Shown: positions 48,896 to 59,715, counted from the stretch's first letter. The stretch is 64,000 nucleotides of DNA from Symbiodinium natans (GCA_905221605.1 CAJNDS010002065.1:329501-393500); one strand, 5' to 3'. Numbers and translations are program-made. Notes: a model not told the origin generated them from the letters alone.

Positions 48896-49559
48896 GAAAC
48901 CCTGAAACCCTGAAACCCTGAAACCCTGAAGCCCTGAAGCCCTGAAACCCTGAACCCTAAACCCTAAACCCTGAAACCCTAAACCCTGAACCCTAAGCAC
49001 TGAATACCTCCAAGCACCAAGACTCCTGGGCCCTGAGCCTCCTCCGGATCCCGACTCCCTAAGCCCTCATACCCTAATCCCCTTAGAAACCTCTAACAAC
49101 CCTCTAACATCCCCCCTAAAAAAACCCCCAAAGACCCCCACCCCCGTTCAAAAAAACCCCAAGACCCTAAACCCTCGCAAAACTCCCCGAAAGACCCTAG
49201 AAGCCCTCTTTAAAAGCCCCCCCCCTCCCTAAACACCCCCCCAAACCCCAAACCCCAAACCCCAAACCCCAAACCCAAAACCCAAAACCCTAAACCCTAA
49301 ACCCTAAACCCTAAACCCTAAACCCCAAACCCCAAACCCCAAACCCTAAACCCTAAACCCTAAACGAACCTTAAACCCTATCTACCATATATATATATAT
49401 ATATATATATGCTACCCCCCCCCCCATGCGCCCACGCTTCAGCATGGTTTCCAGATAAAAATACTAGGTTCCGCCCTGCGCGGTGGTTTTTAAAGGGGAG
49501 GGACTCCCATAGAAACTCCAGCAGAAGTGACCTGAACAATTTGCTCGAAATTGTGGATT

Positions 49560-50770
49560 GCATGCCATGAATTTAATACAAATCCTATGCATGTGAATAG
49601 CGTTCCTATCAAATTTAATGGGGTTCATAGGATTTTTTAAATCTTATTAAAATGAAAAGGAAACCCGTTAACATGAATGAGAACCCTTAATTCGATTAAA
49701 TTCTATGGGAACCCTATTCAAATGACAGAATCCCATTTAAAATTGATAGGAATCATATTACATTTGTAGGAGCCTTATTAAAATAATTAGGCAAACTATA
49801 AAATTGATTGGAATCTTTTAAACAGGAAAATAGGAATCCTCTATTTAAATCCATAGGAACCCTATTAAAATTGATCGGACTGTATATAAAGTGAATAGGA
49901 AGCATATTAACATGAATAGGAACCCGAGTGGAGTTAATGAGAACCCAATTATACTTGATAGGATCCTAATAAACTGAAGAGGGCCCCTACTAAAATTTAT
50001 AGGAACCAATGAGACTCTTATAAAAAAAAAGTGTGAACCCCCAAAGAATGGGAGTCCTACTAGAATTAATATAAGCCTAAACCAAAAGGAATCCCTTTCA
50101 AACGAATGAGATCCCTATTAAACATTGATACGAATCCCATTAACATGAGTAAGAGCCCTGAAACTGATAGGAATCTTAGTGCATTAGTGGGAGCCTTATT
50201 AAAATAATTAGGAACCCTATGAAACTTTTATTGTTTATTGGCATCCTATGAGAATATGTAGGAATCTTTCCTTGAAGTCATAGGAATCAAAGTTTCATAG
50301 GGTTTTTAATTATTCTCCTACTAATGTAATAAGATTCCTATCCATTTTCGGGTTCTTATTCATGTTAATGGGATTCGTATTAATTTGAATAGGGATCTCA
50401 TTCGTTTGAAAGGGATTCCTATTGGTTTACGCTCATATTCATTTAGTAGCATTCCTATTCATTCTTGTTAAAGGAATTATATTTTTTCATAGGAGTCCTA
50501 TTAGTTCATATTAATCTTAGTAAGAATCCTTCTCATTTTAGTATGATTCCTATGAATTACCACCGCGTTCCTTTTGATTTGTTAAGGTTCATTCTAATTG
50601 GCTTCCTCTTAGCTTTTTTGCGAAACCAATTTGATAGATTGGAATCCTATGAAAATATATAGGAATCCTCTATTGAATTCATAGGAATCCTGCAAATATT
50701 TTTCGGAACCGATAAAAGTTAATAGGAAGTGTGCACATGATGCTTGTCGTAGCATCAGGCATGCCGTGAA
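49560..50770. repeat. AT-rich region of degenerate ~30-bp repeats with a large inverted repeat
   Basis: Repeated ATAGGAATCCTATTAAAAT-like units, free of telomere heptamers. About 50083-50231 and 50289-50433 are reverse complements at moderate identity (for example GAATCCCTTTCAAACGAATGAG and its inverse), around a loop of some 55 bp. Confidence 0.75.
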
Positions 50771-50790
50771 ACATTAGAGTTTAGTTGCGA

Positions 50791-51400
50791 AAACGCTGCA
50801 CTGTCCCAAAAAAACAAGATTTTTTTTTGCCAAAAAGTGCAAAAATGCTGTACTGTCCCAAAAAAACCAAAAAAACCAAAGTTTGGAGACCTTGGGCTCC
50901 TCCAGGGCCTGGAGGTCTCCAAACTTTGGTTTTTTTGGTTTTTTTGGGACAGTACAGCATTTTTGCTGTTTTTGGCCTAAAAACATTGGTTTTTTGGGAC
51001 AGTACAGCGTTTTTGCAGTCCCAGGCCTCGAAAGTGCTGTACTGTCCCAAAAAAACCAATCTTTTTAAGGCAAAAAGTGCAAAAATGCTGTACTGTCCCA
51101 AAAAAACCAAAAAAACCAAAGTTTGGAGACCTTGGGCTCCTCCAGGGCCTGGAGGTCTCCAAACTTTGGTTTTTTTGGTTTTTTTGGGACAGTACAGCAT
51201 TTTTGCAGTTTTTGGCCTAAAAACATTGGTTTTTTTGGGACAGTACAGCGTTTTTGCAGTCCCAGGCCTCGAAAGTGCTGTACTCTCCAAACTTTGTTTT
51301 TTTTTTTTGGGACAGCACAGCATTTTTGCTTGTTCTGGCTTAAAAAGATTGGTTTTTTGGGACAGTACAGCGTTTTTGCACTTTTGGGCCTAAAGCATTG
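50791..51400. repeat. Tandem 240-bp units, each a 51-bp perfect hairpin
   Basis: Arms 50841-50891/50914-50964 and 51081-51131/51154-51204 are perfect inverted repeats (start AAAAATGCTGTACTGTCCC), with an identical 22-nt loop. Between them GGGACAGTACAGCG and GCTGTACTGTCCC form a further stem. A partial third copy runs to about 51400. Open frames on both strands are repeat by-products. Confidence 0.9.
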
Positions 51401-51559
51401 GTACAGTAGAGCGCTTTCGTGCTCGCTGGCCTAGGAGGCTTCGAAATCCTAAGCCTCTAAACCCTACCATGGCACCTGAGAGGAAAAAGTGTGGGCATAT
51501 GGGGGGGGGGGGTACCATATATATATATGCAAACCTTAATTGAATTTCTCTTTTGGCCA

Positions 51560-51945
51560 TTATATTTTCAGTTTTTGGCCGCTTCATTTTCAGCTTTGGG
51601 CGCTTTATTTTCAGTTTTTCGCCGCTGTATTTTAAGGTTATGTTCAGACGCTTTATTTTCAGTTTTTGGCCGCTTTATTTTCAGTTTTTGGCCGCTTTAT
51701 TTTAGTTTTGGGCGCTTTAGTTTCAGTTTTTGGTCGCTTCATTTTAAGTTTTTGGCCGCTTTATGTTCAGACGCTATATCGTCAGTTTTTCGCCGCTTTA
51801 CTTTTTGGCCGCTGCATTTTCAGTTTTTGGCCGCTATGTTTCACATTTTGGCAGGTTTTTTTTTGGCCGCTTTATCTTAGTTTTTGGGCGCCTTATTTTC
51901 AGTTTTTGGCCGCTTTATTTTCAGATTTTGGCCGCTTTCTGTTTT
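51560..51945 (+). repeat. 22-bp satellite TTTCAGTTTTTGGCCGCTTTAT
   Basis: Some 17 diverged units, often broken by 11- or 16-bp partial units. Low-complexity ORFs such as FGRFILSFWPLY come from it. Confidence 0.85.
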
Positions 51946-52215
51946 CATGTCATGGGTTTCTCTGGGTGGGTGGGTGTCATATCAGAGCCATAAATAAAGC
52001 TTAACCATAAAACTGCTCGACCCGGAGTGCTGAACCCTAAGCCCTAAACCTTAAACCCTAAACCCGAAGCCCTAAACCCTAAACCCTAAACCCTAAACCC
52101 TAAACCCTAAACCCTAAACCCAAAACCCTAAACCCTAAACCCCAAGCCCTACCCTAAACCCTAAACCCTAAACCCTAAACCCTAAACCCGAAACCCTAAA
52201 CCCATGAATTCGCAG

Positions 52216-52272
52216 GCGCCGACGGGGGAGCCGCCGTCCAAGGCGCCTCCCACTGGTCCCTGCAAGACCAAG
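52216..52272 (+). CDS. Putative exon with KAPP motif (APTGEPPSKAPPTGPCK)
   Basis: Acceptor ATTCGCAG, donor AAG|GTGGGC; 19 codons, phase 0 on both sides. Confidence 0.55.
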
Positions 52273-52442
52273 GTGGGCCTTTATGGGCTCATGAGGGTTT
52301 AGGGTTTAGGGCTTAGGGTTTAGGGTTTAGAGTGTGTCAGGGGAGGGCGCGCGCTCGGGTGTGAAACACCCCGGGCCGCGCGCTCGCGTTGCCCGTCAAC
52401 CCACCCCGGCCACCCAAACTATACTCTATTAGGGTTTAGGGT

Positions 52443-52874
52443 TTGTTGAATGTATATTCTTGTGCACAGATGCTTGCTTCTATGTTTTTTGATGTTGCGG
52501 TGTTGGGGTTTAAGCTGGAGTTGGGGGTAGCCTCGGCCCTTTTCGGGCCTTCGGCGCAGAGGCCCTTCTTTACTCGAAGGTCAAGGAAGCTGAAAGAGGC
52601 CCTGATTTCCTTGAAGGAGGCCCTGCTTGGTCGGGCTTCCTGCCCCCGCCTTAGCCTTGAAATGCGCTGGCCCGAGGCACAGGGGGCCGTAGGCCCCGAT
52701 GGGGGCCCAGTGGGGGGGGGGGGATTCTTGACTGGGGTTTGTGGGGCTCAGTTGGTTGGGGCCCTTGGCCCAAGGGGCCCTAGGCCCGGGACCCCTCGCC
52801 GAGCCCCTGGTCCAGGAATCCAGCCACCAAGGCCAGGGGGTTTTGGCGGGGGGGGGGGGGGAGGCAAACCCTGA
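52443..52874 (+). other. Unassigned 143-codon ORF in GC-rich DNA
   Basis: The first half (LKEALISLKEALLG) could be coding; the second half is Gly/Pro/Arg low complexity over G-runs. No splice signals chosen and no family recognised. Confidence 0.2.
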
Positions 52875-53070
52875 AGTCTGGGTACGGCCATCCCTTAGCC
52901 GAGTACTGACGTTGTCGTAAAAAAGGCCGATGTCCGTTGGCCTGTCCAGGACAGACGGTGAGGCTTAACCCTCACCTTTCCGGTTCTCTTTTCGTTTGGG
53001 CGCTCGGGCTGTAAGGCCCTCGGCCGAGCGTTCGGGGTCTGTCGCTCGACGGAAGCGACCCCTCACTTAG
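52875..53070 (+). other. Unique DNA, nothing assigned
   Basis: Contains GGTACGGCCATCCC and a CCGAGCG/CGCTCGG inverted pair. Compared by eye with 5S rRNA and not convincing. Confidence 0.2.
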
Positions 53071-53449
53071 TTTAGGGTTTAGGGGTTTCAGGGTTTAGGG
53101 TTTAGGGGTTTCAGGGCATGTTTGTTGAAGGGTTGTGGTTAGAGTTTTTCTTTGGGGTCAGGGTTTAGGGGTTGCTTAGGGTAATCCAAGGGGTTCTGGG
53201 TTGTGTCCAGGCTTGTTAGGGTTTAGTGTTTCCGCTGGTTTTTTGGGTTTAGGATGCAGGGCTTGGTTCTGTTTAGGGTTTAGGCTTAAGGGGGTGTTAA
53301 AGGTTGCGAAAATTGGGGTTGAAGCGTTTAGGGTCTGGGCGTTAAGGGTTAATAGGGTCAAGGGGGTTTCAAACCTTCAGCCCTAAAGCTAGGAGTTTCG
53401 GGTGTCGGGTTTTGTCATGAGGGGAAGGGTTTAGGGTTTACAGTAGGGT

Positions 53450-53584
53450 TTAGGGTTAGGGTTTAGGGTTTAGGGTTTAGGGTTTAGGGTTTAGGGTTTA
53501 GGGTTTAGGGTTTAGGGTTTAGGGTTTAGGGTTTAGGGTTTAGGGTTTAGGGTTTAGGGTTTAGGGTTTAGGGTTTAGGGTTTA
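53450..53584 (+). repeat. Long perfect TTTAGGG array
   Basis: About 18 uninterrupted TTTAGGG units, among the cleanest in the window. Confidence 0.95.
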
Positions 53585-55105
53585 TTGAAGGAATGCACCT
53601 CCAACTGTGCCGTTTCTTGTGGAGCAAGGTCTACACCCCATAGAGGGTTCTTCAGGGAGTGCGGTTCAAGGGGGGTAGGTACCTGAGAACCTTGGAGGCT
53701 TTGGGAGCCTTCGGGAGTAGTGGGGAGTATCAGGGAACCTAAGCCCAAAACCCAAAACCCAAAACCCAAAACCCTAAACCCTAAACCCTAAACCCTAAAC
53801 TCCCCTTAAGAACCCAAACCCTAAACCCAGATAGAGGCTTGGCCACGAGGGATTAGGGCCTGTTGTCGGAGAGATTCAGATGTGCGAAGGTTGTCCCAAA
53901 ACCCTAAACCCTAAACCCCAAAACCCTAAACCCTAAACCCTAATTGTTTTGTACTTTTTTCGTTGCGCTTTGTACTTTGGTTGGGTCTGGACTTGTGTTC
54001 GGACCTAAACCCTAAACCCTAAACCCTAAACCCTAAACCCTAAACCCCAAACCCTAGGCCCCACCTTTGGCCGTGCGGACGGGAGGCGCTTGGTTTCTGG
54101 GAGCTTTGGTGTCTCCAAGGGAATTCAGGGGTGGGTTTAGGGTTTAGGGTTTAGGGTTTAGGGTTTAGGATTTAGGGTTTAGGGTTAGGGTTTAGGGTAT
54201 AGGGTTTGGGGTTTAGGGTTTGGGGTTTAGGGTTTGGGGTTTGGGGTTTAGGGTTTAGGGTTTAGGCTTTAGGGTTTAGGGTTTAGGGTTTAGGGGTTTA
54301 GGGTTTAGGGTTAGGGTTTAAGATTCGGGGGTTTCTTCGGGTGTGGGGTTTAAGGCGTAGGGTTTAGGGCTTCAGGTTTAGGGTTTAGGGCTTCAGATGA
54401 TGGGTTTAGGGTTTAAGGTTAGGGTTTAGGGCTTAGGGTTTAGGGTTTAGGGCTGAGGGTTGAAACCGACGGTAGTTCGGGGTTTGCTGTTTAGGCTTTA
54501 GGGCTTTAGGGGTTATAGGGGTGCTAGGGGGTTCAGTGCTTGAGGGCTTTTTTATTCGCCGGGTGTTTGGGGTTTGGGGGGTGGTTGCAGGTAGTAGAGC
54601 GCCCCCATGTAGGATTCTGGGTGTTCGGGGTTCGCGGCCTTGAAAGCGTTTAGGATGCTTTTGTGTGAGGTTCAGGGTTTAGGGTTTAGGGAGTGGTTTA
54701 GGGTTCAGGTTTTGGGTTTATAGGGTTTAGGTGAGGTTTAGGTATTCTGGTATTGGCTTTCAGGGTTTTTCGGGTCTCAGGGGTTTGGCTGTTTAGGGCA
54801 GAATTTGACGGGTTTGGTGCTTCAGCGTTCGCGGAATGATTGTTGGGGTTTAGAGTTTAACCCGAAACCCTCAACCCGAAATCCTTAACCCTCTAAGTGT
54901 ATTCAAGGTATTTCACGGGGGTACTAGGGACGTCTAGATAGGATGTGGGGTTTGAGACTTCAGGGTCTGTAGTTTCGGTTTAGGGTTTAGGGTTTTAGGT
55001 TTAGGGTCTAGGGTTTAGGCTTTGGGGGTTAGGGTTGCATCATGGCGACGGAGCTGCTTGGGCGGTTTTAGGGTTTAGGGGTTAGGGTTCAGGGTTTAGG
55101 GTTTA

Positions 55106-55108
55106 GGG

Positions 55109-55139
<31 letters not shown>
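55106..55139 (+). repeat. G-run of about 32
   Basis: Follows directly on TTTAGGG units, ending GATTGTTT. Confidence 0.85.
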
Positions 55140-55522
55140 ATTGTTTAAGGGTTCAGGGATTGAGGGTTTGGGGGCTGCAGGTTGAGTGGTTCAAGGGGTT
55201 GGGCGCAGCGTTTGGGGGGGTTTTGGGGGTTCTAGGGCTTGAGGCAGTTTAAGGTTGAGGAGTGCTTGTAACCTAGATAGCTACTCTGGACAAAGGGGAT
55301 TTCTAAACATGTACCCAAGACCTTAGGGTTTTAGGGTTTATGGTTTAGCACAAACCCTAAACCCTAAGGCCTAAACCCTAAACCCTAAACCCTAAACCCT
55401 AAACCCTAAACCCTAAACCCTAAACCCTAAACCCTAAACCCTAAACCCTAAACCCTAAACCCTAAACCCTAAACCCTAAACCCTAAACCCTAAACTGACC
55501 CCAGCCCTAGATCCTTTGTCAG

Positions 55523-55579
55523 GAGGCGCGCACGCGGGGCAGGAGCCGGCCAACTACTTTATTGCCACTTGGCTGGACG
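55523..55579 (+). CDS. Putative exon (GQEPANYFIATWLD)
   Basis: Acceptor TCCTTTGTCAG, donor GACG|GTTTAGGG from the array. The trailing base completes GGT with 56401. All three frames are open, but this one is the most protein-like. Confidence 0.5.
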
Positions 55580-55867
55580 GTTTAGGGTTTAGGGTTTAGG
55601 GTTTAGGGTTGAGGGTTGAGGGTTGAGGGTTGAGGGTTTGGAGGGTGCAAGGCAAAGCCCCAAGCCCATATGAATCCTACAGGTCCCTTTAGGGTCGAGG
55701 GTTTAGGGTTTAGGGTCTAGGGTTTAGGGTTTAGGGTTTAGGGGTTGGGGTTGAGGGTTTCCCGAAGCCCGAACGCTAAACCCTAACACAAAGCCTAACA
55801 ACAAGCAACTGTGTGAAGCTCACAAAAAGCCTTAAGCCTACAGTCCCATATTCCTGAAGACCCTCAG

Positions 55868-55996
55868 CTACTATTTGCTTAAGAACCCCAAATAAATAAA
55901 GCATATTCTTCCTTATAAGGGTAATATAAGGATTATTACCATTATCATTTTTTGTTTTTGTTTTTATATTTGTGGGGGTTCTTAAGCAAATGGTAG
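55868..55996. mobile_element. 130-bp AT-rich element with ~20-bp terminal inverted repeats
   Basis: CTACTATTTGCTTAAGAACC at the left and GGTTCTTAAGCAAATGGTAG at the right differ at one position. Lies in the proposed intron between 55579 and 56401. Confidence 0.75.
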
Positions 55997-56400
55997 TAAA
56001 CCAGCCTGGATGATCCCCATTGGAGAACTTCGAGCTTCACAGTCGTTCGTGGCTGCTTTGTTGGGTTTCTTGTGGTGTGGGAGTTTAGGGTCCAGGGTTT
56101 CGGGTTTCGGGTCTCTTGGGTTTCGGGTTCAGAGTTTACTTTGGGTGGCTATGAGAGGAGGGCTATAAGTACACAAAATAGAAACGCCGGCAGGTTGTGA
56201 GGGCTTAGGGTGGCGAAGAGACCTGGGCCCGAAAAACCGAATCCCCAAAACCGTAGGACCCAGATGTTGTTGAAGCCCAAAAGCCCTAGAGCCCTAAACA
56301 AACCCTAAACCCTAAACCCTAAACCCTAAACCCTAAACCCTAAACCCTAAACCCTAAACCCTAAACCCTAAACCCTAAACCCTAAACCCTAAACCCTCAG

Positions 56401-56505
56401 GTATCCTTAACAATGTGGTCCAGCTGTTTTCCAGGGGCATCCTCCGGGCGAAGGCGTCATCGAGTCTGTTTGAGGACCCCTGCCGGCTCCAGAAGCCCCA
56501 AGCGG
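56401..56505 (+). CDS. Putative exon (ILNNVVQLFSRGILRAK)
   Basis: The acceptor ACCCTCAG is the mutated last unit of a long CCCTAAA array; the donor GCGG|GTTTAGGG is the first unit of the next array. 105 nt, continuing SSSLFEDPCRLQKPQA. Phase agrees with 55579. Confidence 0.6.
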
Positions 56506-56530
56506 GTTTAGGGTTTAGGGTTTAGGGTTT

Positions 56531-56632
56531 AGGGCTTTAGGGCTTTAGGGCTTTAGGGCTTTAGGGCTTTAGGGCTTTAGGGCTTTAGGGCTTTAGGGCT
56601 TTAGGGCTTTAGGGCTTTAGGGCTTTAGGGTT
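56531..56632 (+). repeat. Variant array GGGCTTTA
   Basis: About 13 perfect octamers TTTAGGGC, one base longer than the telomere unit. Confidence 0.95.
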
Positions 56633-56710
56633 TAGGCTTTTGGGGTTTGGGGTTTTGGGTTTTCGGGTTTAATTGTAAACGCTTGCGCGCACCACCTCGG
56701 CAGCCGGGCC

Positions 56711-56766
56711 CGCCCGGGTGGGGGGGGTGGTTGGGGGGGGTTATGGGGGGGTTTGGGTGGGTGGGG

Positions 56767-56833
<67 letters not shown>

Positions 56834-56837
56834 GGGG

Positions 56838-56915
<78 letters not shown>
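56711..56915 (+). repeat. G tract of about 200 bp
   Basis: Two near-pure G runs (56768-56831 and 56840-56915) with GTGGGGTT interruptions. A 14-nt candidate micro-exon (GPAR, 56704-56717, donor CGG|GTGGGG) lies directly before it. Assembly length is doubtful. Confidence 0.85.
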
Positions 56916-56917
<2 letters not shown>

Positions 56918-56938
56918 TTTGAGGCACTCCCCATGTAG

Positions 56939-56991
56939 GAGCCACCGACAAGCGGGACCCTCCACGGCATCGGTTTGCAGCTCCTCCAAGG
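56939..56991 (+). CDS. Putative exon (EPPTSGTLHGIGLQLLQ)
   Basis: Acceptor CCCCATGTAG; proposed GA donor (AAGG|GATTGG), a donor type reported for dinoflagellates. Two trailing bases would complete GGC with 57249. Confidence 0.4.
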
Positions 56992-57248
56992 GATTGGGGG
57001 GGGTCCCACAGGGCGGGGGGGGGGGGGGGGGGGGGTTGCGTCAAAAAATTTGGCACGGGGGGAAGGGTTGGGTCAGGGGGAAGGAGGCCCGATCCGGGTC
57101 TGCTTGTTCCAGACGCTTCTCGGCAGGAAGCCGAGGCGAATTGTTTTGTTGGGCGTTTTGGGGGTCTCGGGCATTGTGGCTTGGGGCCTTTGTGGTTCAT
57201 GTAACAACCCCCCGCCCTGCCTCCACATCCCACGCCTTTCCTGACCAG

Positions 57249-57420
57249 CATTATGGTTCAGTATGACAATGAGCAGGTCAAGTTTGCCATTTCCGAAGAC
57301 ACGATTACGCCGGCAAGATTCCGCGGTGCAGTTTGCAAATTCTTCAAGATTGACAGCAAGGGCAAGAAAATTTTACCACGGCGACATCAAGTTGACGCCA
57401 GGGACGAGGACGCAGTTTAG
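57249..57420 (+). CDS. Putative exon (MVQYDNEQVKFAISEDT)
   Basis: Acceptor CTTTCCTGACCAG. Reads on through FRGAVCKFFKIDSKGKK; this frame stops at 57420, with a possible donor CAA|GTTGAC at 57390. After AAAATTTT (57367-57374) another frame (FYHGDIKLTPGTRTQF, to GAG|GTGACC at 57438) is equally good, so an indel there is possible. No family recognised. Confidence 0.5.
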
Positions 57421-57773
57421 AAGCATCAAGATGAAGGAGGTGACCCCGTCTCTCACTGAGACTTCTGTCTTAGCTCTGTTTGCGGACAGTCGGTGGCTCC
57501 GCCAAAAGACCCCCTAAACCTTAGTTGTTGAATCTACGTTGTGAGGGTTGAGCGACTGTCGCTTACTTCCCTTCGCGGAACGTTCTTGCGCATGGGCTTC
57601 GGTAGAAACCATTCTCCGGAAAAAAACCTAAACCCTAAACCCTAAACCCTCAACCCTCAACCCTCAACCCTCAACCCTAAGCCCTAAATTCTAAACCCTA
57701 ACCCTAAACACCGATTCTCTTTGTGATGGGCGGGTCTTAAGAGCAACTCATGATCGGCTTCGGTTCCTTGCAG

Positions 57774-57863
57774 GTGTGTTGGCTGCTTAATCTCACCGCA
57801 AGACTACTGGGGAAAACCTGCAGCTCGAGACTGGCATCGGACGGCGCAGCCCTTGATGGCTAG
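57774..57863 (+). CDS. Candidate terminal exon (VCWLLNLTARLLGKT)
   Basis: Strong acceptor TTCGGTTCCTTGCAG; 29 codons ending ASDGAALDG and TAG. Phase 0 fits either end proposed for 57249. An alternative open frame (CLISPQDYWGKPAARDW) would need a different junction. Confidence 0.4.
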   Translation: MCWLLNLTARLLGKTCSSRLASDGAALDG

Positions 57864-57880
57864 TTTCCGTGCTGCCCCAA

Positions 57881-58120
57881 ACCCCAAACCCCAAACCCCA
57901 AACCCCAAACCCCAAACCCCAAACCCCAAACCCCAAACCCCAAACTCCAAACCCCAAACCCCAAACCCCAAACCCCCGAAACCCGAAACCCCAAACCCCA
58001 AACCCCAAAACCCCAAACCCCAAACCCCCGAAACCCGAAACCCCAAACCCCAAAACCCCAAACGCCAAGCCCCAAGCCCCAAGCCCCAAACCCCAAGGCC
58101 CAAACACCAACCCTAAAACC
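57881..58120 (+). repeat. CCCCAAA variant array
   Basis: TTTGGGG-type units with a duplicated CCCCCGAAACCCGAAAC block (57972 and 58024). The long ORFs on both strands (KPQTPN and GFGVWGL repeats) are by-products. Confidence 0.95.
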
Positions 58121-58681
58121 CGAAACTTAAATTCTCGTGGGGGGGTGGGGGAGGGGGTGGGGGGGCGCGGGGTTGGTTGGGGGGGGGGGGGTCCAAAACC
58201 TCAAACCCCAAACCCTAAACCCAAACCCTCAACCCTAAACCCCAAACCCTAAACCCTAAATCGCCCGTCTGGCCATCTGGCAGGAGGCTCCGGCGTGAAT
58301 TGATGGGCGGCGGCGTACCCATCCCGTGACGCGCCTTTAGTCTTCACTTCAGGCCTCGGAAGGCCCCAGCCTGCGAACCTGAGGCCTTATACAGGGTTTA
58401 GGGCTTAGGGTTTAGGGTTTAGGGTTTAGGGTTTAGGGTTTAGGGATAGAATCGGGTACTCAGGGTAGTTAGAGGAGGGACATGAATTGTGGAGCCCATA
58501 CCCTGATGTAACCTCCAAAACGTTATGGGGCCCTGGTCCCTTGGAGAACGCATGACCTCGCTCCAAGGGCAGGGTTTAGGGTTCAGGGTTTAGGGTTAAG
58601 TTTTAAGGGTTTAGGGTTTAGGGTTAGGGGTTTAGGGTTTAGGGTTTAGGGCAGGCCCTTGAGGCAAGCTTTCTGAAGCAG

Positions 58682-58763
58682 ATTTACGTCGCCGTAGAAG
58701 CCCAACAGCACAGAACATCCGGCCACAGGGCAGGCAAAGCCGACGGCTGGCAGGCAAAAGAGG
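58682..58763 (+). CDS. Putative exon (IYVAVEAQQHRTSGHRAG)
   Basis: Acceptor CTTTCTGAAGCAG, donor GAGG|GTGGCT; 27 codons ending KADGWQAKE. Confidence 0.5.
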
Positions 58764-59715
58764 GTGGCTTGGGGTTTGCGGTTTGGGGTTTAGGGTTTAG
58801 GGTTTAGGGTTTAGGGTTTGGGGTTTAGGGTTTAGGGTTTTGGGGTTGAGGGTTTTGGACTGACTGGGAGGTTTAGGCATCAGGGTTTAGGGCTCAGGGC
58901 TTCAAAGCCCTGAGTCCTAAACCCCAAACCCTCAACTTCTATATGGTGACTTCCGACATTAGGGGTACCTTACTGGGATCCTTTTGATAAGGGAATCCGA
59001 CTATTTGGGGGTCTATTCTAGGGGTCCCCTATTTTCGTAAACCCCCATAGGTCCCCCCAGAAGTTCCCCACAAAAGGCAGCCCCAGATTAAAGAACCCCT
59101 ACACCCTAAACCACCCTAAACCCTAAACCCTAAACGCTTAGAGGCCTTGATACCTTATGAAGTCGTTAGTTCTCTTGCGAGGGCCACCTTCCTACACCAC
59201 TTATATGGCCCCGCGACCCCATCCTCTTCTCATGTCTTAAAAGGGCCCTCAAGCCGACACGACGCATTTACCCCTTGGAGCCACAAGTGCAGGCGTTCCT
59301 GGGTTACCCTAAACCCTAAACCCTAAATCCTAAACCCTAAACCCTAAACCCTAAACCCTAAACCCTAAACCCTAAACCCCAAACCCCAAACCCCAAACCC
59401 TAACCCTAAGCCCTAAACCCTAAACCCTAAACCCTAAACCCTAAACCCTAAACCCTGAACCCTGAACCCTGAACCCTGAACCCTGAACCCTGAACCCTGA
59501 GCCCTAAACCCGAAACCCTAAGCCTATAACCCTAAGTAGAGCTCCCCGCCGCGCCCCACGCCTTGCGTGCAGAAATTCGGTGTGCTATTTAATCTCGTAT
59601 AGGGGGGTATAGGGTTCGGGTTTAGGATTTAGGGTTTCGGGCTTAGGGGTTAGGGTTTAGGGTTACTTCCCTAATTCCCTAAACCCCGAAAGTTACCCTG
59701 TGCACCCGAACAGAG

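Larger units (their letters stand above)
48031..49555. repeat. Telomere-like arrays
   Basis: TTTAGGG at 48040-48130, CCCTAAA at 48200-48275, CCCTGAAA at 48893-48950, CCCCAAA/CCCTAAA at 49245-49370, ending in a TA microsatellite at 49387 and a C-run. Confidence 0.8.
52020..55500. repeat. Telomere-like arrays
   Basis: CCCTAAA at 52070-52200 and 55350-55495, TTTAGGG at 53450-53584 and 54130-54330. Segments 53585-53750 and 54500-55000 are unique or degenerate, with nothing assigned. Confidence 0.8.

Noticed and set aside
50781-51434. Overlapping ORFs FFGTVQHFC / YCPKKTKKTK
   Set aside because: By-products of the tandem hairpins in both directions.
52875-53000. Possible 5S rRNA start (GGTACGGCCATCCC)
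   Set aside because: Only the short TACGGCCAT core fits; the rest does not follow the 5S arms or internal promoter.
56625-57266. Poly-proline and poly-glycine ORFs on both strands
   Set aside because: They are translations of the G tract, open only because GGG/CCC runs have no stops.
57793-58116. GFGVWGL and KPQTPN repeat ORFs
   Set aside because: Pure by-products of the TTTGGGG/CCCCAAA array in several frames.
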